Below are positions 11,580 through 17,742 of a stretch of DNA of 22,417 bases, piece after piece. The first letter of the stretch is position 1; each line of letters opens with the position of its first letter. The stretch is from a virus: the IMG/VR virus record IMGVR_UViG_3300044535_001594, positions 1-22,417 of that record. One strand, given 5' to 3'. The notes under the pieces were generated by a model. That model saw nothing but the letters and a program-made list of their open reading frames with translations, had not been told where the DNA came from and made no database searches. Both the position numbers and the translations under genes were made by a program.

Positions 11580-12017
11580 TTATACTTCATTCTGTTCGAT
11601 TTGTTTATTAATTAAAAGAGTTGTACTAATGCCTGGCGTTCTATGAATATAAAGCAAACTAATTCCTTGGTCATCCATCCAGGAAAGACTAGGGATTCTA
11701 AGTTGATGAGCTAGATCACGGTCAACCCAGTCAAAGCTGGCAACGTAAATGTCTGGACCATTATGAATTATTTGCTCATCTTGTTTTTCTGGTCCATGCC
11801 AAAGGATAACCTCATCTGCCAATCCAGTAGCAATAACATCATCTACACGTTCTTTCTGTGTTCGTGCAGGCACACGCTTGTACTCTGACATAAAGCTATC
11901 AGTGTTGACCGCTACCACAAGACGGCCATCTGGACCTGCTATTTTACGAGCTAAGGTAAGAGCGTTTATGTGACCAGCATGAAGTAAGTCAAATCCTCCT
12001 GGGTAAAGCAGCTTCAT
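11580..12017 (-). CDS. Cytidylyltransferase (TagD-like)
   Basis: Nucleotidyltransferase fold of 145 residues with HAGH (13-16) in YPGGFDLLHAGHINAL and RTPGISTTLL (126-135), the CTP-binding signature of glycerol-3-phosphate and related cytidylyltransferases. It should form a CDP-alditol or CDP-sugar precursor. A longer TTG-initiated frame exists (12029), but GGGGGAAACA before ATG 12017 and an ATGA overlap favour this start. Only the donor-activating step is clear; whether the product feeds a teichoic-acid-like glycan or virion decoration is open. Confidence 0.87.
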   Translation of the reverse strand: MKLLYPGGFDLLHAGHINALTLARKIAGPDGRLVVAVNTDSFMSEYKRVPARTQKERVDDVIATGLADEVILWHGPEKQDEQIIHNGPDIYVASFDWVDRDLAHQLRIPSLSWMDDQGISLLYIHRTPGISTTLLINKQIEQNEV

Positions 12018-12598
12018 TGTTTCCCCCAACGACTAATAAACAAGGCATTGTCACGTGGAATGTCGTCAGCAAACATTGTTGTTCCCCAATTTTCATAGTC
12101 ACTTGCACGAACATGAATAGGCTCAACTGTGGTGGCTTTCAGTCTTAGTCCAGCTTGCTTTGCACGGTGATACAAGTCATCGTCACCATGCCACCAAACA
12201 AATTGCTCATCCAGACGTATAGTTCCTGCACGAAGTCCAAAGCAAGCCCCAGAGAATGGACTGTAAACATATGGACCGTAATTACGAGACCAAATAAGAT
12301 CGTTATCCTTTAGTTCATCTAGAAGTTCATTAATCATTTCAACCGACATTCCAAGGTCGTCGTTTAGGACAAGGACAGGAGCGTTTGGCATTGTCTTTGT
12401 GACATAATCAATGCCGAGATTCCACCAATATGTAATTGACATCTTATCCCAGCCATCAAGTTCTATTGCTCCTGGTACTGGCTTCGCATGCTCCCATGTT
12501 CTAACAATGACTGGTACGACACCAGCCTCAAGAAGAACATCAACCAATGGCCAAAGAGTTTTTCTCTCAGTACGAGTTGGGATAACTGCAAAAATCAT
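12014..12598 (-). CDS. GT-A glycosyltransferase-like protein, 194 aa
   Basis: GT-A fold signs: MIFAVIPTRTERKTLWPLV (first strand), LVLNDDLGMS with N79-D80-D81 as the metal-binding acidic motif, and WWHGDDDLYHRAKQAG (135-150), typical of family 2-like enzymes where a later acidic cluster contacts acceptor or metal. At 194 residues it is compact. It overlaps both neighbours by ATGA, so it is made together with the cytidylyltransferase and the other GT-A enzyme. Specificity unknown. Confidence 0.8.
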   Translation of the reverse strand: MIFAVIPTRTERKTLWPLVDVLLEAGVVPVIVRTWEHAKPVPGAIELDGWDKMSITYWWNLGIDYVTKTMPNAPVLVLNDDLGMSVEMINELLDELKDNDLIWSRNYGPYVYSPFSGACFGLRAGTIRLDEQFVWWHGDDDLYHRAKQAGLRLKATTVEPIHVRASDYENWGTTMFADDIPRDNALFISRWGKQ

Positions 12599-13269
12599 TT
12601 TTGAAGTGCCTCTTTTGCAATTTGAAGACCATCTCCATCACGCCAAGTTTCAAACGCTATCCTGTCAAGATCACGCTTCACCTTATCGTTAGCTTCTTGG
12701 TATGTTTTATCATCTGGAGCTGCCTTGTTCCATCTATGTAGGTGAGACAGCTTTACATCTTGACGGTAAACAAACTTTGTAGCTTTACCAAGCTCTCTCC
12801 AAACATTGTCACAGAACAGATGCCTTAGTGTTGGCAGTGCGATCCACCCCAAGCGTTGGTACATCTCAATTGGTACAATAACATGGGTTGGAAGGTCTTG
12901 CCCATGCAAATGCTCTAGGCCATCGCTACCATAAACAACCCCAAGATTATCTTCCAGAGAGCTGATTAGTTTTTCATCCCATCCAACAGTTTCTGGTAGC
13001 ACATCGTCACCAAGAATTGCTATGTGTGTAAAGCCTTCTTCAAGTGCAGTCTTTGCCAATTCATTAACTGAGTTAGCATAAAAGATTCTTTCCCCAACAG
13101 AATATCTGACATTGTCAAGCTCTGGGTATTTCGATTTATCATCATTGTCAAGCCTTGCAAATATTTCATAGTCAGTAGTGCATGTCTCTTTTGCAGCCTT
13201 TGACAATCTTTTTAGGTTGTGTGGTCTACCACGAGTTGGTACAGCAATCGCTAATTTAACTTTATTCAT
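12595..13269 (-). CDS. GT-A glycosyltransferase-like protein, 224 aa
   Basis: First gene of the five-gene glycan cassette. IAVPTRGRPHNL (8-19) starts the GT-A fold, RLDNDDKSKY (39-48) and AILGDDVLPE (84-93) supply acidic nucleotide and metal sites, and a C-terminal half rich in aromatic and His residues may bind the acceptor. The -10 box TATAAT is only five bases upstream, so the mRNA is predicted leaderless. Downstream genes are coupled by ATGA overlaps. Confidence 0.8.
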   Translation of the reverse strand: MNKVKLAIAVPTRGRPHNLKRLSKAAKETCTTDYEIFARLDNDDKSKYPELDNVRYSVGERIFYANSVNELAKTALEEGFTHIAILGDDVLPETVGWDEKLISSLEDNLGVVYGSDGLEHLHGQDLPTHVIVPIEMYQRLGWIALPTLRHLFCDNVWRELGKATKFVYRQDVKLSHLHRWNKAAPDDKTYQEANDKVKRDLDRIAFETWRDGDGLQIAKEALQK

Positions 13270-13274
13270 AATTT

Positions 13275-13280
13275 ATTATA
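13275..13280 (-). promoter_or_regulatory. -10 box of the glycan cassette
   Basis: TATAAT on the minus strand, five bases before ATG 13269. It overlaps the end of the upstream gene (stop at 13276). No clear -35. Confidence 0.55.
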
Positions 13281-13476
13281 CCACTTTCCGATAGATCTCT
13301 ATGCCAGCATATAGGTTTAGAATCTCTATTGTAAAAGATCTATCATAGAAGTTGATGTTTGCACCGATACCCCAATGATCTGTTCTACCAATGTAAAATG
13401 AAACTGTTTCAAATAATACTAAGGCTCCTCCTAAATTCCAGGAACTCTTTTCATATCTGGCGAATCTACTCACCAT
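13276..13476 (-). CDS. Small phage protein, 66 aa
   Basis: The 66-residue protein starts MVSRFARYEKSSWNLGGALV and appears beta-rich, with alternating hydrophobics (ETVSFYIGRT, SFTIEILNLYAGIEIY). AGGAG is very close to the ATG (two bases), so the GTG one codon later is also possible. It overlaps the preceding gene by 11 bases. No known motif. Confidence 0.7.
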   Translation of the reverse strand: MVSRFARYEKSSWNLGGALVLFETVSFYIGRTDHWGIGANINFYDRSFTIEILNLYAGIEIYRKVV

Positions 13477-13654
13477 TACTCCTGTCTCTAAAGTGCTCTG
13501 GTGGATGTGGCTGCACCTTTGTGACTAGGTAGATTAGGTCATCAGTTGTAAGCGAACGACCCCTTAAGTATTCTAGCATCTGAACAATGCGTTCTTGCTC
13601 ATTCTCTCTACCAGCCCTATATGCAATGTCCCACTCAGTTTCAAATAAATCCAT
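13466..13654 (-). CDS. Small charged helical protein, 62 aa
   Basis: The 62-residue protein (MDLFETEWDIAYRAGRENEQ and on) is a long amphipathic helix followed by a short C-terminal segment with HPPEHFRDR. It is frame-overlapped at both ends by 11-14 bases with its neighbours. Sequence like AYRAGRENEQERIVQML is common in small phage proteins of unknown function. Confidence 0.7.
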   Translation of the reverse strand: MDLFETEWDIAYRAGRENEQERIVQMLEYLRGRSLTTDDLIYLVTKVQPHPPEHFRDRSNGE

Positions 13655-13856
13655 AGTCTACCCAGTCTCCCTTGTATGTATAATTTAGCCCATGCTCTGG
13701 TGTGTATACACAGATCTCGTCAGGCTCTAGCCATTTGGTTTGCTTATCAGATGTGATGAGGAACATGCGAGTACCCTGGGGTATTGCAGTCTCTGCATCC
13801 ATATTCTTCATTAGATTAATAAATGTATCACGCTTAGCCATTACGAACTGTGACAT
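13641..13856 (-). CDS. Small phage protein, 71 aa
   Basis: A longer GTG frame opens at 13898, but its second and third codons are the -10 TATAAT of a good promoter, so translation should start later. ATG 13856 gives MSQFVMAKRDTFINLMKNMD, with AAGG about eleven bases upstream. The product ends DWVDYGFI and includes IPQGTRMFLITSDKQTKWLEP, a beta hairpin-like part. Function unknown; first gene of a three-gene unit (13856-13276). Confidence 0.65.
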   Translation of the reverse strand: MSQFVMAKRDTFINLMKNMDAETAIPQGTRMFLITSDKQTKWLEPDEICVYTPEHGLNYTYKGDWVDYGFI

Positions 13857-13889
13857 GTACAGGTGCACCTTATCTCTTGTGATGTTACA

Positions 13890-13918
13890 ATTATACACTT
13901 ATCGTGCTGATTTGTAAA
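13890..13918 (-). promoter_or_regulatory. Promoter of the 13856-13276 genes
   Basis: Minus strand TTTACA (13918-13913), 17 bases, TATAAT (13895-13890). It diverges from the promoter at 13945-13973. Confidence 0.7.
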
Positions 13919-13944
13919 GCACCAACCAAATCTTCCATCTCCTC

Positions 13945-13973
13945 TTGCCATCTAAATAGTATAATGGTATACT
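13945..13973 (+). promoter_or_regulatory. Promoter of the 13980 operon, leaderless
   Basis: TTGCCA 13945-13950, 17 bases, TATACT 13968-13973, ATG six bases later. Confidence 0.65.
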
Positions 13974-13979
13974 CTATGA

Positions 13980-14186
13980 ATGTCTAGTAAATTTAAATAT
14001 CCTATTGACCCAGCTAAGATCTATACGCTACAATATGAAGACTTCTCAACAGAAGTAAGTGGAGAAGAAATATTAGCATCCTTTAGACGAGGTGCTTACT
14101 TAGAAAAGATCTTATCAGAAAGCGAATTATGGCCACAAACTTTCAATCAGAGTCCAGACGATCGGGAGACATCTTCGAAGACTTAG
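13980..14186 (+). CDS. Small paralog-pair protein, 68 aa
   Basis: The 68-residue protein starts MSSKFKYPIDPAKIYTLQYE. SKFKY, a short loop, then TYxxxYxD...EVSGEEILASF lines up with the 14867-15055 product (SKFKYFLSPENTYIIDYGDT...EITGAKIMGIL), so the two are paralogs. The predicted mRNA begins at or next to the ATG. It overlaps the nuclease-like gene by 58 bases, an unusually long overlap. Function unknown. Confidence 0.68.
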   Translation: MSSKFKYPIDPAKIYTLQYEDFSTEVSGEEILASFRRGAYLEKILSESELWPQTFNQSPDDRETSSKT

Positions 14187-14536
14187 TTTTGGATGACCTA
14201 TCTAGAACTGGCATAAAGAAGATTGACAGACACATTGTCCTTCAGGATGTTGGCGTAGAGGCTGACTTTGCATACAGGGATACTGTGGGCAGACAGTTTT
14301 ATATTGAGGCCAAGGGTGGAGAAAGCAAAGGAAACAAGCGTCCTGGTGCTAGACGTACAGACAATGTAAAGAAAGCTATTGCCAACGGTGCCCTGATTAA
14401 GGCAGCGTATCCAGATGTTCAATTCGTGGTATACTTTTCAGAGCTACCAAAGTTTAATAGCTCATCTCACAAGATGATAAAGAATGCTATTAAGGCTGGG
14501 TATGTAGACGCAGTTAGGTACTTGATTAAGCTATGA
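14129..14536 (+). CDS. PD-(D/E)XK nuclease-like protein, 135 aa
   Basis: E17 in a helix (GDIFEDLVLDDL), D46 in GVEADFAYRD, and E60/K62 in FYIEAKGG match the core of the PD-(D/E)XK nuclease fold, where these acids bind Mg2+ and Lys activates water. The following NVKKAIANGALIKAAYPDVQFVVYF is the usual helix-strand. At 135 residues it is a single catalytic domain. A role in phage or host DNA processing is likely; sequence target and substrate are unknown. The start has only a weak AGAAAG site and lies inside the upstream gene. Confidence 0.75.
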   Translation: MATNFQSESRRSGDIFEDLVLDDLSRTGIKKIDRHIVLQDVGVEADFAYRDTVGRQFYIEAKGGESKGNKRPGARRTDNVKKAIANGALIKAAYPDVQFVVYFSELPKFNSSSHKMIKNAIKAGYVDAVRYLIKL

Positions 14537-14751
14537 ATAATGTTAGCACTGATGTTCAGAATGCCAAGTGGCATACCCTTTGGAAAAAGCGTATGGCTGA
14601 TGGAAAGCCTCGTGAGGGAGATTACAACTTTGTTGTATGGAAGAATGGTGGCGAGATTATTGTAGAGCCTTGGGATAGATCCCAACCCCCATCTATTTTT
14701 ACTAAGAATGAATGGGTTAAGCTAGCAGAAGACTACAGAGAAAAGGAGTAA
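14533..14751 (+). CDS. Small phage protein, 72 aa
   Basis: ATGA overlap with the nuclease gene. The 72 residues (MNNVSTDVQNAKWHTLWKKR and on) have a basic N-terminal helix and a NFVVWKNGGEIIVEPWDRSQ beta hairpin. Translational coupling to the nuclease suggests they act together; a partner or inhibitor role is possible but unproven. Confidence 0.7.
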   Translation: MNNVSTDVQNAKWHTLWKKRMADGKPREGDYNFVVWKNGGEIIVEPWDRSQPPSIFTKNEWVKLAEDYREKE

Positions 14752-14753
14752 TC

Positions 14754-14867
14754 GTGGCAGTTAAGAAGGGTAAGGGAGACCGCAACTCTCAGCGTAATAA
14801 CGGTAAGGCTTCAAAGAAGAGGCCAAAGATGTTTGATCCAGTAAAGCGTAGGTTGGTCTCTGCATAA
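14754..14867 (+). CDS. Very basic mini-protein, 37 aa
   Basis: GTG start with AAAAGGAGTAATC upstream, the best Shine-Dalgarno of the area. The product is AVKKGKGDRNSQRNNGKASK and on to KRRLVSA after the initiator: 14 of 37 residues are Lys or Arg, with few hydrophobics. It is probably disordered and nucleic-acid binding. Its stop shares a base with the next ATG. Not matched to a family. Confidence 0.65.
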   Translation: MAVKKGKGDRNSQRNNGKASKKRPKMFDPVKRRLVSA

Positions 14868-15055
14868 TGGAGAAGCCAACCACATCAAAGTTTAAATACT
14901 TTCTCTCTCCAGAGAATACTTATATTATTGATTATGGTGATACCGCAGTAGAAATAACTGGTGCAAAGATAATGGGCATTCTTGAAGAATGGATCAGATC
15001 TCAGAAATCAAACCCTAAGTCTTCAGACCAGGACACATTGCAGTTTTTGCAATAA
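14867..15055 (+). CDS. Small paralog-pair protein, 62 aa
   Basis: The 62-residue protein begins MEKPTTSKFKYFLSPENTYI, aligned with the 13980 product from SKFKY on, including a Tyr-x-x-x-Tyr core and a helical (I/L)-rich end. TAATG overlap with the basic mini-protein. Its last 55 bases overlap the 3' end of the minus-strand zinc-ribbon gene, so both messages are complementary there. Function unknown. Confidence 0.7.
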   Translation: MEKPTTSKFKYFLSPENTYIIDYGDTAVEITGAKIMGILEEWIRSQKSNPKSSDQDTLQFLQ

Positions 15056-15195
15056 AACTTTATTGGGCTCATTATACATCCGCCTAGGACCCATTCATTT
15101 TCTTCTGCAAGCTCTACCAATGCCTGTGTAGGATAGCCATACACGATTCTTGACATTGGCTGGTCACATTTATTGCAAAAAAAGTTTTCATTCAT
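15001..15195 (-). CDS. Zinc-ribbon small protein, 64 aa
   Basis: MNENFFCNKCDQPMSRIVYG: C7 and C10, then a second knuckle CKNC (49-52), four Cys at ribbon spacing. The middle has YGYPTQALVELAEENEWVLGG. A paralog with the same core (IYGYPTEHLVEQA...VLGG...FCHNC) lies at 15505-15681. A -10-like TAAAAT stands five bases before the ATG, so it is likely leaderless. Probably a structural zinc protein; no catalytic sign. Confidence 0.75.
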   Translation of the reverse strand: MNENFFCNKCDQPMSRIVYGYPTQALVELAEENEWVLGGCIMSPIKFYCKNCNVSWSEDLGFDF

Positions 15196-15200
15196 AGTCT

Positions 15201-15206
15201 ATTTTA
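15201..15206 (-). promoter_or_regulatory. Probable -10 of the minus zinc-ribbon gene
   Basis: TAAAAT (minus strand), five bases before ATG 15195. Weaker than the others and only 24 bases from the divergent TATAAT at 15230. Confidence 0.35.
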
Positions 15207-15229
15207 ACTACCTCTTTTATAAGACTGTG

Positions 15230-15235
15230 TATAAT
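15230..15235 (+). promoter_or_regulatory. -10 box, leaderless, for the thioredoxin-like gene
   Basis: TATAAT, six bases before ATG 15242. No clear -35. Confidence 0.55.
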
Positions 15236-15241
15236 AGAAGT

Positions 15242-15508
15242 ATGACACAAAAAGAAATTATTGAGTTCAGCAACAAGAGCTCACAAGCTTCGGTAGCTAT
15301 GGAGCCAGTCATTCAAGAATTTCTAAAAGAAAATCCTGATGTATCTTATTCCAGGGTAAATTATGACGAAGATCCAGATCTCATTAAGATGTTGATTAAA
15401 TCTCAGCCACCTACAATTGCACCGTTTTTTATTAGCTTCTCCGATGGTAAAGCTGTTGGTTCTGCAGCAGGAATTGTATCAAAAGAAGAACTAAGAAAGA
15501 TTCTTTAG
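15242..15508 (+). CDS. Thioredoxin-fold protein lacking active-site cysteines, 88 aa
   Basis: A longer frame opens at 15173, but the -10 TATAAT lies inside it, so the start is 15242 (MTQKEIIEFSNKSSQASVAM). The layout is thioredoxin-like: helix, strand YSRVNYDEDPDL, then TIAPFFISFSDGKAVGSAAG (58-77) with the cis-Pro at 61. The place of CxxC is SSQAS (13-17), so there is no redox pair, suggesting a binding or structural role. It overlaps the convergent zinc-ribbon gene by 4 bases. Confidence 0.72.
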   Translation: MTQKEIIEFSNKSSQASVAMEPVIQEFLKENPDVSYSRVNYDEDPDLIKMLIKSQPPTIAPFFISFSDGKAVGSAAGIVSKEELRKIL

Positions 15509-15681
15509 TTTTCTATTTCTGGATAAGTTGTCTGGCAGTTGTGGCAGAAGTGAGTGTACTCCTTGAATACAGTTCCACCAAGAACAATTTTGTCTAAGCG
15601 AGCTTGCTCTACCAGGTGTTCTGTCGGGTAGCCATAAATAATTGGAACCATCATTGCCTGGTTACATAGTGGACATATCAT
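15505..15681 (-). CDS. Zinc-ribbon small protein, 58 aa (paralog of 15001-15195)
   Basis: MICPLCNQAMMVPIIYGYPT: C3 and C6, and CHNC (46-49) in FCHNCQTTYPEIEN. The YGYPTxxLVE and VLGG cores match the 15001-15195 product. TATAAT lies six bases before the ATG, so a leaderless message is predicted. Its promoter is back to back with that of the 15712 gene, eight bases apart. Role unknown. Confidence 0.72.
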   Translation of the reverse strand: MICPLCNQAMMVPIIYGYPTEHLVEQARLDKIVLGGTVFKEYTHFCHNCQTTYPEIEN

Positions 15682-15687
15682 CACAAT

Positions 15688-15706
15688 ATTATAACACAGG
15701 TATAAT
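15688..15706. promoter_or_regulatory. Back-to-back -10 boxes for two leaderless genes
   Basis: Minus TATAAT (15693-15688) is six bases from ATG 15681, and plus TATAAT (15701-15706) is five bases from ATG 15712; seven bases separate them. RNA polymerase could hardly use both at once. Confidence 0.6.
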
Positions 15707-15711
15707 ATATT

Positions 15712-15855
15712 ATGCTGCCAATTTCATATAAATGTATCTGTGGATATGTTGCGTATGGAATTAATTTTGAAGAGCTTTTATCAAACATCAGTCATACCGC
15801 TGATAATTTAACATGCCTTGCCTATTTACAGGACAAACGCTTTATGGTAAAATAG
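15712..15855 (+). CDS. Tiny Cys-containing protein, 47 aa
   Basis: The 47-residue frame starts MLPISYKCICGYVAYGINFE, with C8, C10 and C35. CxC followed by G is the look of a half zinc knuckle. A -10 box five bases upstream and no ribosome-binding site indicate a leaderless mRNA. Other phage proteins with KCxCGY starts exist, but I cannot name a family. It ends 109 bases before nrdH. Confidence 0.5.
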   Translation: MLPISYKCICGYVAYGINFEELLSNISHTADNLTCLAYLQDKRFMVK

Positions 15856-15931
15856 TCTTAGTGATCCACCTAATTGGTTCACCTTTATCATTTCGTTATA
15901 TTTTATTTTTGCTTTTGTATAAAGCCATAAG

Positions 15932-15937
15932 TATAAT
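15932..15937 (+). promoter_or_regulatory. Probable -10 for nrdH
   Basis: TATAAT, 27 bases before ATG 15965; the message has an AAGGAG site, so this gene, unlike its neighbours, is leadered. Confidence 0.5.
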
Positions 15938-15964
15938 AGATTCATTATTTAACAAGGAGTTAAC

Positions 15965-16186
15965 ATGACAACCGTTTATGTAAAGCCTGCCTGTGTGCAG
16001 TGTGACATGACCAAGCGAATGCTTGACAAGCTAGAAATTGATTACGATACGGTTGATATAACTCAAGATGACTCAGCCCTTGAGATGGTTATGTCTATGG
16101 GATTTAAGTCTGCCCCAGTAGTAATTACTGATTCAGATTCCTGGGCAGGATTTCAACCAGACAAGATCAACGCTCTCGCTGCTTGA
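15965..16186 (+). CDS. nrdH: NrdH-type glutaredoxin-like protein
   Basis: A 73-residue thioredoxin-fold electron donor. YVKPACVQCDMTKRML places the redox pair at C10/C13 (CVQC), and SWAGFQPDKINAL (59-71) is the NrdH C-terminal signature. NrdH reduces class Ib ribonucleotide reductase, supporting dNTP supply during phage replication; no reductase is in this window, so it serves one elsewhere in the phage or the host. AAGGAGTTAAC before the ATG fixes the start. The stop codon overlaps the -35 of the next promoter. Confidence 0.92.
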   Translation: MTTVYVKPACVQCDMTKRMLDKLEIDYDTVDITQDDSALEMVMSMGFKSAPVVITDSDSWAGFQPDKINALAA

Positions 16187-16211
16187 CAACCATCCCTGAA
16201 GGCTATATACT
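16183..16211 (+). promoter_or_regulatory. Consensus promoter at the nrdH stop, leaderless
   Basis: TTGACA 16183-16188 (overlapping the nrdH TGA), 17 bases, TATACT 16206-16211, then six bases to ATG 16218. Confidence 0.75.
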
Positions 16212-16217
16212 TTTAGA

Positions 16218-16460
16218 ATGAGCATTCCAGATATCGACTATGTATTAGGAGACCACGTGGGTCAATTTGAATATTCTGTCGCCCTGTCTCCAATGAAACC
16301 AAGTGAAACTCAAGCAGTCGTTACTGCAATGAAATACGGAGAGCAAAAGGCACAAGAAAGAATCCTTAAACAGCTAGAAGAATTGGCTGTTAATGGATAT
16401 CTAAACATCGCACTATTTAAGTTAAGAAAGATAATCAATAATGATCAAACCATTGAATGA
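16218..16460 (+). CDS. Small phage protein, 80 aa
   Basis: First gene of a four-gene operon (16218-17736). The 80 residues start MSIPDIDYVLGDHVGQFEYS and continue as helices (EQKAQERILKQLEELAVNGY). It is leaderless by the promoter position. It overlaps groES by 20 bases. No family recognised. Its position suggests cotranscription with groES, the DUF1599-like gene and thyX. Confidence 0.75.
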   Translation: MSIPDIDYVLGDHVGQFEYSVALSPMKPSETQAVVTAMKYGEQKAQERILKQLEELAVNGYLNIALFKLRKIINNDQTIE

Positions 16461-16740
16461 CAAGGTAGTAGTAAAGCCAGTTAAAGAGCAAGACAAGACA
16501 ACCGCATCTGGATTTATCTTGTCTGCACTAAATGAAGAAAAACCAAGCGAGGCTATTGTTGTAGCTGTTGGTCCAGGACTAAAGCTTGATAATGGAGTTA
16601 CCATGAAGCCAGACCTTAATGTTGGTGACAAGGTTGCCTTTGCTAAGTATCAGGGAACAGAGGTACAGTTTGATGGGGAGGACTATCTCATCCTTGCATA
16701 CCGTGACATTGTTGCTGTGATTGAGGAAGTAAATGGCTAG
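16441..16740 (+). CDS. groES: GroES-like co-chaperonin (Cpn10)
   Basis: A 99-residue Cpn10: MIKPLNDKVVVKPVKEQDKT opens the beta barrel; the mobile loop TTASGFILSALNEEKPS (about 20-36) carries FIL in place of the usual IVL hydrophobic contact with GroEL; AIVVAVGPG, LNVGDKVAFAKYQGTEVQFDGEDY and LAYRDIVAVIE complete the fold. The length fits the family. It would work with host GroEL on phage proteins such as the capsid, as T4 gp31 does. Start within the upstream gene, AAGAAAG upstream. Confidence 0.93.
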   Translation: MIKPLNDKVVVKPVKEQDKTTASGFILSALNEEKPSEAIVVAVGPGLKLDNGVTMKPDLNVGDKVAFAKYQGTEVQFDGEDYLILAYRDIVAVIEEVNG

Positions 16741-17026
16741 AGATCTTTCTGCATTTAGAGCTCTTGCTTCTCCATATTATGAAGAGGCACTAGAAATCCT
16801 TGTAAAAAAGCAGTCAGACTACGGTCCAAAGAATATTGCATTTGCTCCTGGAGGTCCACTAAATGGACTTCGTGTAAGAATGCACGATAAGATGTCTAGG
16901 ATTAACCATCTGATTGACAACGGTGCTACACCAGAAAACGAAAGCCTAAGAGACAGCTTCTTAGACATGTTAAACTACAGTGCCATCGCAATGATGGTGC
17001 TAGATGAGGATTGGCCAATAGAATGA
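16733..17026 (+). CDS. DUF1599 / Nmad1-like protein
   Basis: A 97-residue helical protein. KKQSDYGPKNIAF (25-37), LRVRMHDKMSRINHLID (46-62) and ESLRDSFLDMLNYSAIAMMV (70-89) match the DUF1599 (nucleotide modification associated domain 1) pattern, with acidic residues placed as in MazG-like helical bundles. The activity of this family is not established; links to nucleotide metabolism or base modification come from gene neighbourhoods. It overlaps groES by 8 bases and thyX by ATGA, supporting a nucleotide role. Confidence 0.75.
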   Translation: MARDLSAFRALASPYYEEALEILVKKQSDYGPKNIAFAPGGPLNGLRVRMHDKMSRINHLIDNGATPENESLRDSFLDMLNYSAIAMMVLDEDWPIE

Positions 17027-17736
17027 CAGTGTATATTAGAACCACGCCAGAACCAGTAAACGTCCTTGATCAAGGTTACGTTAGGCTAGTAGATGTATTA
17101 GGAGATGACCTAGCAGTGGTTAATGCTGCCAGAGTATCTTACGATAAAGAGTCTACAGACTTTTCTGAAAAGGATGCTAAGTTAATTAACTTCCTATTGA
17201 GAGAGAAGCACACTAGTCCTTTTAGACATGCTGCCCTTACCTTTGAGGTATATGCCCCACTTTTTGTGGCACGGCAGTGGTGGAAGTATGCGGTAGCATC
17301 AAGCCACATTGATGACCAGAATGGTTGGAATGAGTCATCCCGTAGGTATATTACTGAGGAAGAGAAGTTTTACATTCCATTGCCAAATGAGTGGCGTTCT
17401 AAGCCTGAAAATAGTAAGCAGGGTTCTGGAGAGCCAGTAGACGAGAAGATCGGTGAGAAGCACTTCAGCAGGCTTTGTGAAGCTGTTGTGCTTGGTGTAG
17501 ATAATTATCACCAGGCACTTGAGGATGGCATTGCTCCAGAGATTGCAAGACTATTCCTACCTGCCTATGGCATGTATGTGCGTTGGCGTTGGACGGTATC
17601 CCTACAAGGAGTTCTTACTTTTCTGGACCAGAGGCTAGAGCATGATGCTCAGTATGAGATTCAGCAGTATGCAGAGGCCGTTCTTAATCTAACTAAGGAT
17701 GCATTCCCACAAACGATTGCTGCTCTTTACGAGTAG
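17023..17736 (+). CDS. thyX: Flavin-dependent thymidylate synthase
   Basis: ThyX of 237 residues from ATG 17023 (ATGA overlap); a TTG-initiated frame from 17011 is less likely. It makes dTMP from dUMP with FAD and methylene-tetrahydrofolate. Seen: SPFRHAALTF (H69), RQWWKY (84-89) in place of the usual RHR core, WNESSRRYI (102-110) with the Ser/Arg dUMP-binding part, and QRLEHDAQYEIQQYA (203-217). The stretch between RQWW and NESS is longer than in the classical motif. It supplies dTMP for phage DNA synthesis, or a modified derivative. The tRNA gene follows after six bases. Confidence 0.94.
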   Translation: MTVYIRTTPEPVNVLDQGYVRLVDVLGDDLAVVNAARVSYDKESTDFSEKDAKLINFLLREKHTSPFRHAALTFEVYAPLFVARQWWKYAVASSHIDDQNGWNESSRRYITEEEKFYIPLPNEWRSKPENSKQGSGEPVDEKIGEKHFSRLCEAVVLGVDNYHQALEDGIAPEIARLFLPAYGMYVRWRWTVSLQGVLTFLDQRLEHDAQYEIQQYAEAVLNLTKDAFPQTIAALYE

Positions 17737-17742
17737 TAATTA

